A stretch of 64,000 nucleotides of DNA from an uncultured Sphingomonadaceae bacterium (GCA_947501695.1 CANMWO010000002.1:699327-763326); one strand, 5' to 3'. Shown: positions 27,193-36,294, counted from the stretch's first letter. Made by a program: numbers and translations. Notes: generated from the sequence alone by a model not told the origin.

Positions 27193-27239
27193 TGCCCCTA
27201 TACTGGCTGCCTATTAGTAAGGTTTTCAGTATAGGGGCA
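27193..27239 (+). promoter_or_regulatory. Hairpin covering the ribosome binding site of the 27247 gene
   Basis: TGCCCCTATACTG (27193-27205) and CAGTATAGGGGCA (27227-27239) are perfect 13-bp inverted arms around a 21-base loop. The right arm contains AGGGG, the only Shine-Dalgarno candidate for the ATG at 27247, so the hairpin would block initiation. It is not followed by a T-run on the plus strand, which argues against a simple terminator of the DUF885 gene. It could also be an operator. Confidence 0.6.
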
Positions 27240-27246
27240 CTATTAC

Positions 27247-28761
27247 ATGATACGTATTTTTCTTTCGGGGCTTTTGTTTTTGATTTTTATGTCACCCGCC
27301 CAAGCGGCATGGCATGAGGCAAGCAGCGATCACTTTCTGGTCTATTCCAACCAGAAGGAAAAGGATGTCAGGGCGTTTTCGGAGCGTCTTGAACGCTATC
27401 ATGAAACCATGCGCTTTCTCTTCAATCGACCTGCCACAAAGCTCAGCCCGTCAAACCGAGTAACGATCTACGTCGTAAATAATATCGGGGATGTGCGTGA
27501 CCTTTATGGTGACGGCAACAAATATGTCGGTGGTTTCTATATTCCGAGGGCTGGCGGTTCGCTCGCGATCGTGCCTAAGGTCAAGAGTTCTCGCTATGAA
27601 ATGTCGCCGTCCGAGCTCATCTTGCTGCATGAATATGCTCATCATTTCCTGATTGGTTCATCTGCCCGCGCCTATCCTCGCTGGCTTAGCGAAGGCTTCG
27701 CTGAATTCTATGGCACTGCCAAATTTGGCAGTGACGGCAGTGTGAGTGTCGGCCTGCCCTCAAAAGGCCGCGCCTATGAACTCGCACTCGCTAGAGACGT
27801 TCCAATGGAATTGCTGCTCGATACGAAAGCCTACGCTGAGAACAAGTCGAAGCGTTACGATTCATTTTACGGTCAGAGCTGGGCGCTTTATCACATGCTA
27901 CATTTCTCATCAGAACGAAAAGGGCAGATGAAAACCTATGTCGCCAAACTAGCCCAAGGTGTGGACGAAATGACTGCCGCTCAGCAAGCTTTTGGCGATA
28001 TCAAGCAATTAGACAAAGACCTCAGTCGTTATTTGAGGCAGCGTAGAATTACTACCTATCGCATTCCATCTGAATATATAAAAATCGGGAACATCGATGT
28101 CCGCCGATTGCGGGCGGGCGAGGCTGCGATCATGCCGATCCTGACCCGTTCTAAGCGCGGTGTAAACAAGGAACAAGCCGCCGAATTATTGCCAGAAGCA
28201 CGCGCCGTGGCTGCTCAATATCCCAATGATCCAGCTGTTCTCGCGGCATTGGCAGAGGCAGAATATGATACAGGCAATAACGCAGAGGCCATTGCTGCAG
28301 CAGAGCAAGCCCTCGCTTTAGATCCAAACATTATCAATGCCCATATCCAGAAAGGCTATGCGCTTGCCAGAATAGCCGCAGGCGCAGATGATGAAGCCGC
28401 TGCATGGAAGAACATGCGCCGACAATTTGTAAAGCTGAACAAAATCGAAAATGATCACCCGATTCCGCTGATCCAATTTTATCGCAGCTATCGTGATCAA
28501 GGCGTGGAGCCGCCGGCCATCGCCATTGATGGCCTGGCGCGCGCGCTGGAACTTGCGCCGTATGACAACGCACTACGCTGGATGATGGCTAATGAATTCA
28601 TGCAGCAGGAAAAATATGAATGGGCCGCGCATACACTGGGTCCCCTGGCTTATAGTCCGCATCAATCTGACATGACAGAAGTTGCCCTCACTTTGCTTAA
28701 GGAAGCTGAAGCGAAGGCATTGGAAGCAAAAAATCACAAAGAAAACGCTGTCGGTTCCTGA
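27247..28761 (+). CDS. Exported HExxH metalloprotease-like protein with TPR repeats
   Basis: The 504-residue protein has a signal peptide (MIRIFLSGLLFLIFMSPAQA). The zinc motif HEYAHH (His128, Glu129, His132) is followed by WLSEGFAEFYG, where Glu is a likely third ligand (gluzincin-type). After about residue 310 come tetratricopeptide-like repeats (AVLAALAEAEYDTGNNAEAI, AAEQALALDPNIINAHIQKG). It resembles DUF1570-type secreted peptidases. A strong hairpin covers its ribosome binding site, suggesting translational control. Substrate unknown. Confidence 0.88.
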   Translation: MIRIFLSGLLFLIFMSPAQAAWHEASSDHFLVYSNQKEKDVRAFSERLERYHETMRFLFNRPATKLSPSNRVTIYVVNNIGDVRDLYGDGNKYVGGFYIPRAGGSLAIVPKVKSSRYEMSPSELILLHEYAHHFLIGSSARAYPRWLSEGFAEFYGTAKFGSDGSVSVGLPSKGRAYELALARDVPMELLLDTKAYAENKSKRYDSFYGQSWALYHMLHFSSERKGQMKTYVAKLAQGVDEMTAAQQAFGDIKQLDKDLSRYLRQRRITTYRIPSEYIKIGNIDVRRLRAGEAAIMPILTRSKRGVNKEQAAELLPEARAVAAQYPNDPAVLAALAEAEYDTGNNAEAIAAAEQALALDPNIINAHIQKGYALARIAAGADDEAAAWKNMRRQFVKLNKIENDHPIPLIQFYRSYRDQGVEPPAIAIDGLARALELAPYDNALRWMMANEFMQQEKYEWAAHTLGPLAYSPHQSDMTEVALTLLKEAEAKALEAKNHKENAVGS

Positions 28762-28774
28762 TCACGATAAACTG

Positions 28775-29272
28775 TCAACCGCGCTGCTTATCAAGAAAAA
28801 CTCTGATCCGGTTCAATTGTGGAAGAAGTTCGTGCCATATGGATGATGGCATATTCTGCCGGAACATCTCCGCCATCGGCCCGAGCGCCGCTACAGCATC
28901 ATTTCTGAGTTTGGCGCCAGTCTCTGTAACGGCCACCCGTCTAATGCGGCGATCGTCCGGATCATGGACCAGTTCGACCAACCCCTTGTCCTCCAGCCTG
29001 CGCACGGTTGACGACATCGTTGGCTGGGCCACCTGCATCGCGCGAGCTAGCTCGCTGATCGTTTCCTCGACTTCCAGTCTCAACAGATGATTGAGTACCG
29101 AAAATTGCGCCACCGTCATGCCTTTGGGCAAATGCGATTGAAACAGATTGCCAGCCAGCTGGTTGATCATTCCGATTTCGTTCATCACCGCAAATTCGAT
29201 CGGATCGCCCGCTAGCCCTGCTGGTCTCGGGCCGGATTTGGATACTGATTCTGAATCACTCTCTTCTGTCAT
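28775..29272 (-). CDS. MarR-family transcriptional regulator
   Basis: A 165-residue winged-helix regulator: an N-terminal dimer helix, then LSVLNHLLRLEVEETISELA-like spacing, AMQVAQPTMSSTVRRLEDKG as recognition helix and HDPDDRRIRRVAVTETGAKL as wing. It follows the nitroreductase-fold gene by nine bases on the same strand, so it is probably the operon's own repressor. Palindromic sequences upstream of that gene (30466-30476) are candidate sites. Ligand unknown. Confidence 0.92.
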   Translation of the reverse strand: MTEESDSESVSKSGPRPAGLAGDPIEFAVMNEIGMINQLAGNLFQSHLPKGMTVAQFSVLNHLLRLEVEETISELARAMQVAQPTMSSTVRRLEDKGLVELVHDPDDRRIRRVAVTETGAKLRNDAVAALGPMAEMFRQNMPSSIWHELLPQLNRIRVFLDKQRG

Positions 29273-29281
29273 GTGATTTCT

Positions 29282-30445
29282 TTAGACGTTCAGGATGAGC
29301 GATTCTACTGGCCATCTGGGGGATGGTTCTGGGGCGGCTGCATAGCCAAGGCGGAAAAGACCCTGAACCCGGGATGGAGCGGCCACCGCAACATAATCGT
29401 GATACTCTTCATAAAGCTCCGACATTTCAGGGAATTCCTGCAATATCTGACTAACCGGATGCATGGCCAGTCCCAATGCGGTTGCAGCCTGATTGATCCT
29501 GACCCAGGCCATGCCGGTTCGCAATTGCGTTGTCCGGCTATTCTCCACGGACTGCAGCCAGCCAAAGCTGCTCGTATTGCGGAGCGCTTCCTCATTGATG
29601 GAGATACCGGTTTCATAAGCACTACTCCCCTTTTTGGCGAGCTCCTCCCGCGTGATGATACCACCCAGCAGACCCGCTTCAATCATCGGTCCGCCCAGAT
29701 CAATACCGTCCGGACTTGCATTAATCTCATTCGCTCCAATCCGAATCAAATCGACGCTTTCCATCTGAGTACGCGGCGTTTCATATTCGACCATCCAGGC
29801 TTTCCAGGTCAAATCGCGCAATTTGGCAACCCGTCCGGGTTCACTGGTTGTGACAAGCGACAGCCCCGTATCCGCATGCCCCGCAAACGCCATGGCTTGA
29901 AGCTTAGCAAATGTTTCATTGTCAACGCCTCGCGGGTCAAAGGGTTCTTTCGTGCTGCGCCGGTTCAATATCGAACCGAACAGAGGATCGCGCTGAACCG
30001 ATGAATCTTTGGTCATTGTAACCGATGCAATCGGACGATTATCGAGTACCGGCTCGGGCTCGCCCTCGGGGAATGGTGTAATATCTGCGCGATATCCTTT
30101 TTCCGCAGCAGCCTGGCGGAACAGTTCAACAAATGCCCCGAAACCAATGGTGATCTGACGATTGGGCGGATCAGTATGCGGCAAGCGTTTTTCCAGATCG
30201 CAATATAGGGTGAAACTATCATCACCCACCAGCCTGACTTGCCATGGCTGACGGTTGTGCGGATTGGGCGCGAGAATGGCATAGGCCATTGCATCAAGCC
30301 GCGGATCTCCAAAGCCAGTGGTTGCTTGTTTCCAAGGCTCCTGTGCCTTGGCAATTGAACGTGTACCGACATAAGCACCGAAACCGCCGCCAAGGAGTAA
30401 AAGGGATGCACCGCCAGTGACCAGAACCTGCCTACGCGAAACCAT
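29282..30445 (-). CDS. Tat-exported nitroreductase-fold (Acg-like) FMN protein
   Basis: The 387-residue protein has a twin-arginine signal (MVSRRQVLVTGGASLLLLGG), so it is likely exported folded with its cofactor. The mature protein resembles the Acg/Rv2032 branch of the nitroreductase fold: APNPHNRQPWQVRL near the start (FMN phosphate contacts), NRRSTKEPFDPRGVD in the middle, and TGMAWVRINQAATALGLAMH towards the end. Enzymatic activity of this branch is uncertain. It is transcribed with the following marR gene. Confidence 0.88.
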   Translation of the reverse strand: MVSRRQVLVTGGASLLLLGGGFGAYVGTRSIAKAQEPWKQATTGFGDPRLDAMAYAILAPNPHNRQPWQVRLVGDDSFTLYCDLEKRLPHTDPPNRQITIGFGAFVELFRQAAAEKGYRADITPFPEGEPEPVLDNRPIASVTMTKDSSVQRDPLFGSILNRRSTKEPFDPRGVDNETFAKLQAMAFAGHADTGLSLVTTSEPGRVAKLRDLTWKAWMVEYETPRTQMESVDLIRIGANEINASPDGIDLGGPMIEAGLLGGIITREELAKKGSSAYETGISINEEALRNTSSFGWLQSVENSRTTQLRTGMAWVRINQAATALGLAMHPVSQILQEFPEMSELYEEYHDYVAVAAPSRVQGLFRLGYAAAPEPSPRWPVESLILNV

Positions 30446-30827
30446 AATCGAATCTCCATATTAATCTATAATATAGAAGCCTATGTATATGCCTAAAGAA
30501 TGTCAAATCAATGTGTTACCGAAACATGGGTAAAATCCTCTGGGGAAATCACCCATGTTAACATTCAACCGATTCAACTCGTCTGGCATTAAGGGCAGAA
30601 CAACCGTCTTCGCTATCGTCACGGCGTCAAAAATTTGTAAGGGGCAGATGTCGTTCAGAACCAGCTTTAAACTGGCTTTGCGCCCTGTTGAAATGGCTCT
30701 GAATGTCCGGAAAAGTCGAAGGAGTGATAACCGCTTGTTAACACTTTTTTAACTTTTTAGTTTAATAAAGGTTAACGAAATCAAAGCGAGTGGGGCATAC
30801 TTAATTTGATCTGGTCTGCGATAAAAA
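30446..30827. promoter_or_regulatory. Gene-poor intergenic region with palindromes
   Basis: No credible gene is seen here. Near the start of the Acg-like gene lies CTATA-A-TATAG (30466-30476), followed by a related CTATGTATATG; this is a candidate MarR site. A second perfect inverted repeat, ACATGGGT/ACCCATGT (30524-30531 and 30551-30558), has a 19-base loop. The right part (about 30735-30790) is AT-rich and probably carries the promoter of the small gene at 30828. A 65-codon frame inside has no ribosome binding site. Confidence 0.45.
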
Positions 30828-31121
30828 ATGACTTCTGCTTACTCCCCCGAAGCGAACTTATCCGAGACGGAACTTTATGTTCTCGGGTCGCTCAATCAAG
30901 CCTGGCCATCAGCGGCAACCATGTCTCCGGACATGATTGAGTCCGCGGAGGCGAGCGCTAATCCTGCGTTTTTTGTCGATGTTGTCCAAACATTAAGCGA
31001 CAATGGCATGATCTTGTATGAAGCTTTCCTGACCGGTACGGCATCGGGCCCCCGTTTTCTCGACACGATGATCACAGCACGCGGCAAGGCCGCCTTGCAA
31101 TCGGAAGATACGCATAGTTGA
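30828..31121 (+). CDS. Small hypothetical protein, winged-helix-like
   Basis: A 97-residue acidic protein with no signal peptide. The pattern of helices and the ending MITARGKAALQSE recall small winged-helix proteins (helices around ETELYVLGSLNQAW, DMIESAEASA and FFVDVVQTLSDNGMILYEAF). I do not recognise a named family. The ribosome binding site is weak. A short GC-rich hairpin (TGGCGC/GCGCCA, 31131-31145) follows and may end transcription. Confidence 0.65.
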   Translation: MTSAYSPEANLSETELYVLGSLNQAWPSAATMSPDMIESAEASANPAFFVDVVQTLSDNGMILYEAFLTGTASGPRFLDTMITARGKAALQSEDTHS

Positions 31122-31168
31122 ATATGGGTTTGGCGCTTGGCGCCACATTAATCTAAATAGTTAATTTT

Positions 31169-31561
31169 TCAGGCTTGAGCGACAGCTGAGGCAATGGCTG
31201 CGATATGTTTCAATGTCGCCAGTCCTTCTTCACCCAGATCCTTCGCTTCGTCATCGGCACAGGCCACCATACCGATGGTGCCGCCATTGCCATTTCTGAT
31301 TGGTACAGACGCATAGAGCCCCAAATGCTGTGTCATCGCGTTGCGCGGACTACCCAGCTGTTTGATATCTATACCGGGATGACTGGCTGCCCAGCTTTCA
31401 TCGCAGCAGGTGGCAGCATGGCTGATGGTGTCGACCATATCGATACCGCCATCATCATCGCTGTCGTAAAGCGTGATCGTCGCGACAGGTGTTTCAAGCA
31501 ATCTTGCCGCCAGATTGGCGAGCAGATCCAAGTCCCGTTCAACTGAAATAACTCTGTTCAT
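31169..31561 (-). CDS. GAF-domain protein
   Basis: The 130-residue single-domain GAF protein has AARLLETPVATITLYDSDDD, GLYASVPIRNGNGGTIGMVA and ATLKHIAAIASAVAQA in the usual order. Two adjacent cysteines lie in ATCCDESW, possible metal, heme or redox ligands. There is no attached signalling domain, so it may be a free-standing small-molecule sensor or partner of another protein. It stands alone, convergent with the small gene at 30828. Confidence 0.85.
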   Translation of the reverse strand: MNRVISVERDLDLLANLAARLLETPVATITLYDSDDDGGIDMVDTISHAATCCDESWAASHPGIDIKQLGSPRNAMTQHLGLYASVPIRNGNGGTIGMVACADDEAKDLGEEGLATLKHIAAIASAVAQA

Positions 31562-31748
31562 ACCCGATTTAGAACCCTTTATCTCAGTGTGTTTTACAAA
31601 AAACCTTAAAGATTTGATTAACCATTGATGAACACGCTCTTACCAGATTCTTCCCACACTCCAAATGACTCTATGTAACATGCTGTAAAGCACATGAAAG
31701 ATAAAGCTTTTTTGTAAGAAAGTTTCTTTTTATCGTACGTACAGTTAT

Positions 31749-32921
31749 GTGAACAAGATGACAAATCCGTTACTTGGTTCATCTTTAGCGATTCTTGATT
31801 CGCTGATTTCCTTCGACACGACCTCGCGAAACAGCAATCTGGAGCTCATCTCCTGGGTTGAAGATTATCTTGCGCAATATGGGATCAGCGCCACGCGGGT
31901 TAGTAATGCCGATGGGTCCAAGGCCAATCTCTACGCAACCATCGGTCCCAATATCGAAGGCGGCATCATCCTGTCAGGCCATAGTGATGTCGTACCGGTA
32001 GATGGGCAGAATTGGTCGAGCGATCCTTTCACCGTAACCGAGCGCGACGGCCTGCTCCATGGGCGCGGCACGTGCGACATGAAGGGCTTTATCGCCCTCG
32101 CTCTGGCAGCAGCCCCGATGCTGAAAGAAGGCACGCGTCCGGTACATCTGGCGATCAGCTATGATGAAGAGGTTGGCTGCCTTGGTGCACCTGCAATGAT
32201 TGAAGAGATTGCCGCAGCCCTGCCAAAGCCTGCATTGGCGATTATTGGTGAGCCAACAATGATGAAGGTAGTGACCGGCCACAAAGGCATTTGTGTCCAT
32301 GAGGTAGAGGTTCTCGGCCATGAAGCGCATAGCAGTCTGACCCATCTTGGCATTTCCGCCAATATGGTTGCGATAGAGCTGATGCATGATCTTGCCAATC
32401 TCGCACGGGAGCTTTGGGAAAATGCCAATCCGGAATCTCCATTCACACCGCCTCATGCAACTCTTACGGTTGGGAAGATGGAAGGCGGCACAGCGGCCAA
32501 TATATTGGCACGGCGCGCGCATTTCGTTTTTGACTTGCGCTGTCCGCCCGATGTCGATCCGGATGAGATCCTGAAACCGTTCAAGGAGAAAGCTGCCGCT
32601 ATTGACGCTCAGCTGAAGGACGCCTTTCCCGGAACTGGTGTCCGCGTGGAACAATTGTCCAACGCGCCGCCTCTCGGTCAATCTGGTTCCGCAGAAGCCG
32701 AAGCCTTTGTTCGCAAACTCACCGGCGACAATAGGCCGGCTGGCGTTGTTTCCTATGCCGCCGAGGCAGGGCAGTTTCAGCAAGCAGGCTTTCCGACCGT
32801 GATTTGTGGCCCCGGGTCGATTGAACAGGCGCATCAGCCGAACGAATATATCAGCCTCGATCAATTCACACGCGGCGCCGACTTTATGGTAAAATTGATT
32901 GAAGAGCTGAAACAGGAATAG
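31749..32921 (+). CDS. argE: M20-family deacylase, ArgE-like (acetylornithine deacetylase)
   Basis: Cytoplasmic zinc hydrolase of the M20/ArgE family, 390 residues. Metal and catalytic motifs are SGHSDVVPVDGQ, GRGTCDMKGFIA and SYDEEVGCLGAP (catalytic Glu pair), with the dimerisation lid in the middle and a late His in EQAHQPNEYIS. ArgE removes acetate from N-acetylornithine in arginine synthesis; many paralogues act on other acylated amino acids, so the substrate is probable, not certain. GTG 31749 or ATG 31758 may start translation. The SDR gene follows five bases later. Confidence 0.9.
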   Translation: MNKMTNPLLGSSLAILDSLISFDTTSRNSNLELISWVEDYLAQYGISATRVSNADGSKANLYATIGPNIEGGIILSGHSDVVPVDGQNWSSDPFTVTERDGLLHGRGTCDMKGFIALALAAAPMLKEGTRPVHLAISYDEEVGCLGAPAMIEEIAAALPKPALAIIGEPTMMKVVTGHKGICVHEVEVLGHEAHSSLTHLGISANMVAIELMHDLANLARELWENANPESPFTPPHATLTVGKMEGGTAANILARRAHFVFDLRCPPDVDPDEILKPFKEKAAAIDAQLKDAFPGTGVRVEQLSNAPPLGQSGSAEAEAFVRKLTGDNRPAGVVSYAAEAGQFQQAGFPTVICGPGSIEQAHQPNEYISLDQFTRGADFMVKLIEELKQE

Positions 32922-32925
32922 GCAC

Positions 32926-33732
32926 ATGGCCAAACTCAGCAACTATGCAGGACGCACCGCTCTCGTCACCGGGGCCGGCGATGGTATCGGCAAGATGCTG
33001 GCGATCAAACTTGCGGAAGCAGGTATGACGGTCTGCGTTCAGGATATACGTGAGGAAGCGGCGGCGGCTGTTGCACTGGATATTGGTGGCGGTGCTTTTT
33101 CCATGACGTTCGATATTAGCGACCGGGATGCTGTTGCTGCGGCATCAGAGCGTTTTGCCAGTGATCATGGCGACCTTGCGATGCTGTGGATCAATGCCGG
33201 TGTTGGTGTTGGCGCATCGCTATTGGACGGCAAACCTGATCAGGTGCGCTGGGCCAATGACGTTAATGTGCTGGGTGCGATCTGGACGGCGCAATGTTTT
33301 GTACCTTTGCTGAAGGGCGATCCGCGCCATGTCGGGATTACCGCTTCGACTGCTGCGCTGCGGACACCAGAAGGCGACTTTCCCCTCTATGCCGCCACCA
33401 AACATGGCACGATGGCAGTCGCTGAAGCCCTGAGTGGAGAGCTGGCGGCCAGGGACATTGAAACAACTATCTTATGCCCCGGCCTACTTAATACCGAGAT
33501 TTGGGATGGTGCCAAAGCCCGCCCCGAGCGCTTTGGCGGAAAGCGCCACATGGATCCGAAAATCGCCGGCATGTGGCGGGACGCCAAAACGCCCGATGCG
33601 ATGTGGCCGGACATAGAGCGCGTCATGGCAGCAGGCGGCGGCACTTTGGTTTGCGCTACGGATGATGGAGAAACCCGCATCGCGATGCGGCAGCGGATGG
33701 ACGCTATCGAGAATGGACTGGTAGAAATTTAG
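32926..33732 (+). CDS. Short-chain dehydrogenase/reductase
   Basis: A 268-residue classical SDR. Nucleotide-binding motif ALVTGAGDGIGKML, WINAGVGVGASL (NAG motif), Ser in ITASTAALR and the active-site YAATKHG are all present. The start lies four bases after the ArgE-like stop, so the two are co-transcribed. Substrate not predictable. The glycine-rich loop lacks the Arg typical of strict NADP users. Confidence 0.93.
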   Translation: MAKLSNYAGRTALVTGAGDGIGKMLAIKLAEAGMTVCVQDIREEAAAAVALDIGGGAFSMTFDISDRDAVAAASERFASDHGDLAMLWINAGVGVGASLLDGKPDQVRWANDVNVLGAIWTAQCFVPLLKGDPRHVGITASTAALRTPEGDFPLYAATKHGTMAVAEALSGELAARDIETTILCPGLLNTEIWDGAKARPERFGGKRHMDPKIAGMWRDAKTPDAMWPDIERVMAAGGGTLVCATDDGETRIAMRQRMDAIENGLVEI

Positions 33733-33825
33733 TCAGCAGGTTTATTTTACGTTACGGAATACCCAGCTTCCCGCTTTTATCGTAAAAAGTGGATTTTTGG
33801 CGGAAATTAGCCTATTATAACTACC

Positions 33826-34887
33826 ATGCCAGCCGTTAAAGCAGCCCGACCTACAGATGTCTTTTCGCGCGAAGAGTGGGCGCGTTTGACGCGTGTATCG
33901 CCCTCGCGGGGCCTTTGGTTGACGCTGCATGGCTGGTTGACGACTGCAGTTGTTTTAGCAGGCACGGCATTGTTATGGGATTGGCACTGGCCGGCGGGCC
34001 TCGTCGCCTTCCCTTTTGCAATCGCAATTGTCGGCGGGCGGCAATTGGGCCTCTCCATTTTAATGCACGAAGGCGCCCATGGACTGCTCCATCCCAATCG
34101 CAAAGTGAACAATTTCGCCGGCCAATGGCTGACTGGTGCCGCAACGGGAAGCGATCTGCACAGTTACCGCGCCTATCACCTGACCCATCACAAATTTACG
34201 CAGCAGCCGGAAGATCCCGATCTGGCCTTATCAAAGCCGTTTCCGACAACACCGGCTAGCATGAAGCGCAAGGTTTTTCGCGATTTGACCGGGCAAACAT
34301 TCCTCAAACAGCGCAGTGGTCAGTTGGTTTCAGCTTGGTTGGGGCTGAAGGCAATGTTGCGCGGCTCGTCTTCGACCGATGGCAATGGCAAGCGCGATAC
34401 ATCTGCTGGAACTGCGCTTAATCGCGGCGGTGCTGCTGGTGTCTCTGCTCCGGTAACAGATTTAGACGGTGCCATAAGGACAACCAAGACCGTCGCGCGC
34501 TTTCTGCTGATCCAGCTTCTCGTCCTCACGGTCAGCCTGCTGACACTGGGCATCATTCCTTTCCTGATTTGGATCATTGCGCTCGCAACGACGTTCCAAC
34601 TCTTTCTGCGCATCCGCAATATTGCCGAACATGCCTGCACCACGACGGGAAGCGAAGACCCGTTCACCCACGCTCGCACAACCTATGCGAACCTATGGGA
34701 ACGCACCACAGTTGCACCCTATTGGGTGAACTATCATAGCGAACATCACCTGTTCATGGGCGTGCCGTGCTATAATCTGCCAAATGCACATGCGCTGCTA
34801 CTGGCGGAAGGTATGGACAAGCGGATGACAATTGCGAGCGGATATCGGGATGTATTGAAACAGGTAACTCGCCCCGCCACAGCCTAA
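33826..34887 (+). CDS. Membrane fatty acid desaturase family protein
   Basis: The 353-residue integral membrane diiron enzyme has the three histidine boxes HEGAHGLLH, HLTHHKF and HSEHHLF, and membrane helices between them (VVLAGTALLWDW, LLIQLLVLTVSLLTLGIIPF). A roughly 45-residue low-conservation insert follows the second box. It may desaturate or hydroxylate a lipid or carotenoid. Its stop codon overlaps the stop of the convergent bicupin gene by four bases. Confidence 0.92.
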   Translation: MPAVKAARPTDVFSREEWARLTRVSPSRGLWLTLHGWLTTAVVLAGTALLWDWHWPAGLVAFPFAIAIVGGRQLGLSILMHEGAHGLLHPNRKVNNFAGQWLTGAATGSDLHSYRAYHLTHHKFTQQPEDPDLALSKPFPTTPASMKRKVFRDLTGQTFLKQRSGQLVSAWLGLKAMLRGSSSTDGNGKRDTSAGTALNRGGAAGVSAPVTDLDGAIRTTKTVARFLLIQLLVLTVSLLTLGIIPFLIWIIALATTFQLFLRIRNIAEHACTTTGSEDPFTHARTTYANLWERTTVAPYWVNYHSEHHLFMGVPCYNLPNAHALLLAEGMDKRMTIASGYRDVLKQVTRPATA

Positions 34888-35564
34888 GCGGCAAATTTCC
34901 CCAGCTTTTCAGGTGTCAAATGGCCGGTTTTCGTCCAGGCTAGACATCCCTCTTCACTATAAGGCGTGTGCGTCCATCCCGGTGGTGTCCGGTCCCATGT
35001 TCCGGTGGGATAATCGCCATGTTCGTCGGTCAGACTGCCTTCAAGGATGTAGGTTTCACTGCCGCCTTCATGGACATGTTCAGGATAGCTGCTGCCCGGT
35101 GCCCATCTGACGATTTTCACTTCCTCGCCCTCAAAACGGTGGAGCCAGGCGAATTCCACACCCGGCGCGCCACCATCCTCAAAATCCAGTGCGTTGATAT
35201 CGAGCGAGAAATGCGCTGTATCCGCAGCATCAAACTGGTGCAGCTTCACCAATATGATGCAGCCATCCTGACTATGTGGTTTGTGACTGGTGCCGATGGG
35301 ATTGCGCACATAAGTCCCAGCTGGAAAGTCGCCATGTTCGTCAGAGAACACGCCTTCAACCACCAGAAATTCCTCTCCGCCGCTGTGAACATGCGGATCG
35401 AAATAACTGCCTGGGGCATAACGTACCAATGATGTGGCGCGCGCAACTTCTCCGCCCACCCGGTCAAGCATTTTGCGCTCGACACCGGGCAAGGGAGAGG
35501 GAACCCATTTCATATCCTCCGGACGCAGGACCACGGGTTTTTCGAAATTGGCGTTGATCCTCAT
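34884..35564 (-). CDS. ChrR-like double-cupin protein
   Basis: A 226-residue protein with two cupin domains in tandem. Metal-binding motifs repeat: PHVHSGGEEFLVVEGVFSDE, then PEHVHEGGSETYILEGSLTD, each followed by GDFPAGTYVRNP or GDYPTGTWDRTP. This is the cupin type found in the anti-sigma factor ChrR and in some small-molecule dioxygenases. ATG 35564 has GGAG eight bases upstream; the open frame to 35621 lacks support. It starts 14 bases after the GST gene, so both are probably controlled through the palindrome at 36222. Confidence 0.9.
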   Translation of the reverse strand: MRINANFEKPVVLRPEDMKWVPSPLPGVERKMLDRVGGEVARATSLVRYAPGSYFDPHVHSGGEEFLVVEGVFSDEHGDFPAGTYVRNPIGTSHKPHSQDGCIILVKLHQFDAADTAHFSLDINALDFEDGGAPGVEFAWLHRFEGEEVKIVRWAPGSSYPEHVHEGGSETYILEGSLTDEHGDYPTGTWDRTPPGWTHTPYSEEGCLAWTKTGHLTPEKLGKFAA

Positions 35565-35578
35565 TTGCGAGTCTCCAT

Positions 35579-36199
35579 TCAACCAGCGATGCTCGGGCGA
35601 GCTTCCACTTTTGCGCGCCACTGTGCAAGATTTTTACAATCCGCCGGGGTCTCAACACCTGCAAAATCGGCAAACCCAAGGCCAGCAAAGGCAGTAATAT
35701 CAGCGACTGAAAATTCATCTCCCGCGAGATAGGGTTGTTCGGCCAGCACAGCATCAAGATAGTACATGGTCGAGACAGCCCGTTTCTTTTGATGGTTGCC
35801 CCATTCCGCGCATTGATAGGTTTCGATCGCTTCACCTAGTCCGGGTGTCGCGTGATGGAAATAAGTCCCCACTGCATCGAGCAACCCCGCCTCGGCCCGC
35901 CGCTGCATCATCGCAATCACGCCGCGTTCCTTTGGTGACTTGCCGGTGAGTTCTTGCTCTTCGGTCAGACCATCGAGATATTCCGTGATCGCGCTACATT
36001 CGGAAATGGTTGTCCCGTCTGCTAATTCCAGCACCGGCACGGTTGCGGATGGGTTTTTCTCCAGAAACGCCGCTGTGCGATGCTCCCCTTCGGGAACATT
36101 GACCGAAATAAATTCCACCTGATCAAACAGACCCTTTTCTTTGAGCGCAATACGAACGCGGGCGGGATTGGGGAAACCTTCAAAATCAAGAATCTTCAT
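35579..36199 (-). CDS. Glutathione S-transferase family protein
   Basis: A 206-residue protein with an N-terminal thioredoxin-like domain (ILDFEGFPNPARVRIALKEK, NPSATVPVLELADGTTISEC with the cis-Pro and acidic pair) and a C-terminal helical domain ending in LAGDEFSVADITAFAGL with the N-capping box. AAAGG eight bases upstream supports the start. A perfect 16-bp palindrome lies 23 bases upstream of its ATG, between it and a divergent TetR gene, so repression by that protein is likely. First gene of a GST-bicupin operon. Confidence 0.95.
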   Translation of the reverse strand: MKILDFEGFPNPARVRIALKEKGLFDQVEFISVNVPEGEHRTAAFLEKNPSATVPVLELADGTTISECSAITEYLDGLTEEQELTGKSPKERGVIAMMQRRAEAGLLDAVGTYFHHATPGLGEAIETYQCAEWGNHQKKRAVSTMYYLDAVLAEQPYLAGDEFSVADITAFAGLGFADFAGVETPADCKNLAQWRAKVEARPSIAG

Positions 36200-36221
36200 A
36201 GTCAGGGCCTTTCTTGTTAAT

Positions 36222-36237
36222 TACCTATCGATAGGTA
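36222..36237. promoter_or_regulatory. Candidate TetR operator 1
   Basis: TACCTATCGATAGGTA is a perfect 16-bp palindrome, 23 bases upstream of the GST start and inside the 95-base gap to the divergent TetR gene. Half-site CCTATC recurs in the second candidate operator. A well-placed TetR-type site; binding not tested. Confidence 0.65.
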
Positions 36238-36266
36238 GGTAGCACTGGAATCGCACTTGATCAACC

Positions 36267-36282
36267 CCTATCTTGTGATAGG
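36267..36282. promoter_or_regulatory. Candidate TetR operator 2
   Basis: CCTATC-TTGT-GATAGG is a perfect inverted repeat with the same half-sites as the palindrome at 36222 but a four-base spacer. It ends 12 bases before the GTG start of the TetR gene, suitable for autorepression. Confidence 0.6.
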
Positions 36283-36294
36283 TAAACGAAACAG

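Noticed and set aside
30555-30752. 65-codon plus-strand frame in the gap before 30828
   Set aside because: No ribosome binding site, its start lies in an inverted repeat, and the composition is not protein-like.
33745-33787. TTTTACG/CGTAAAA inverted repeat after the SDR gene
   Set aside because: AT-rich seven-base arms with a 29-base loop; no more than chance.
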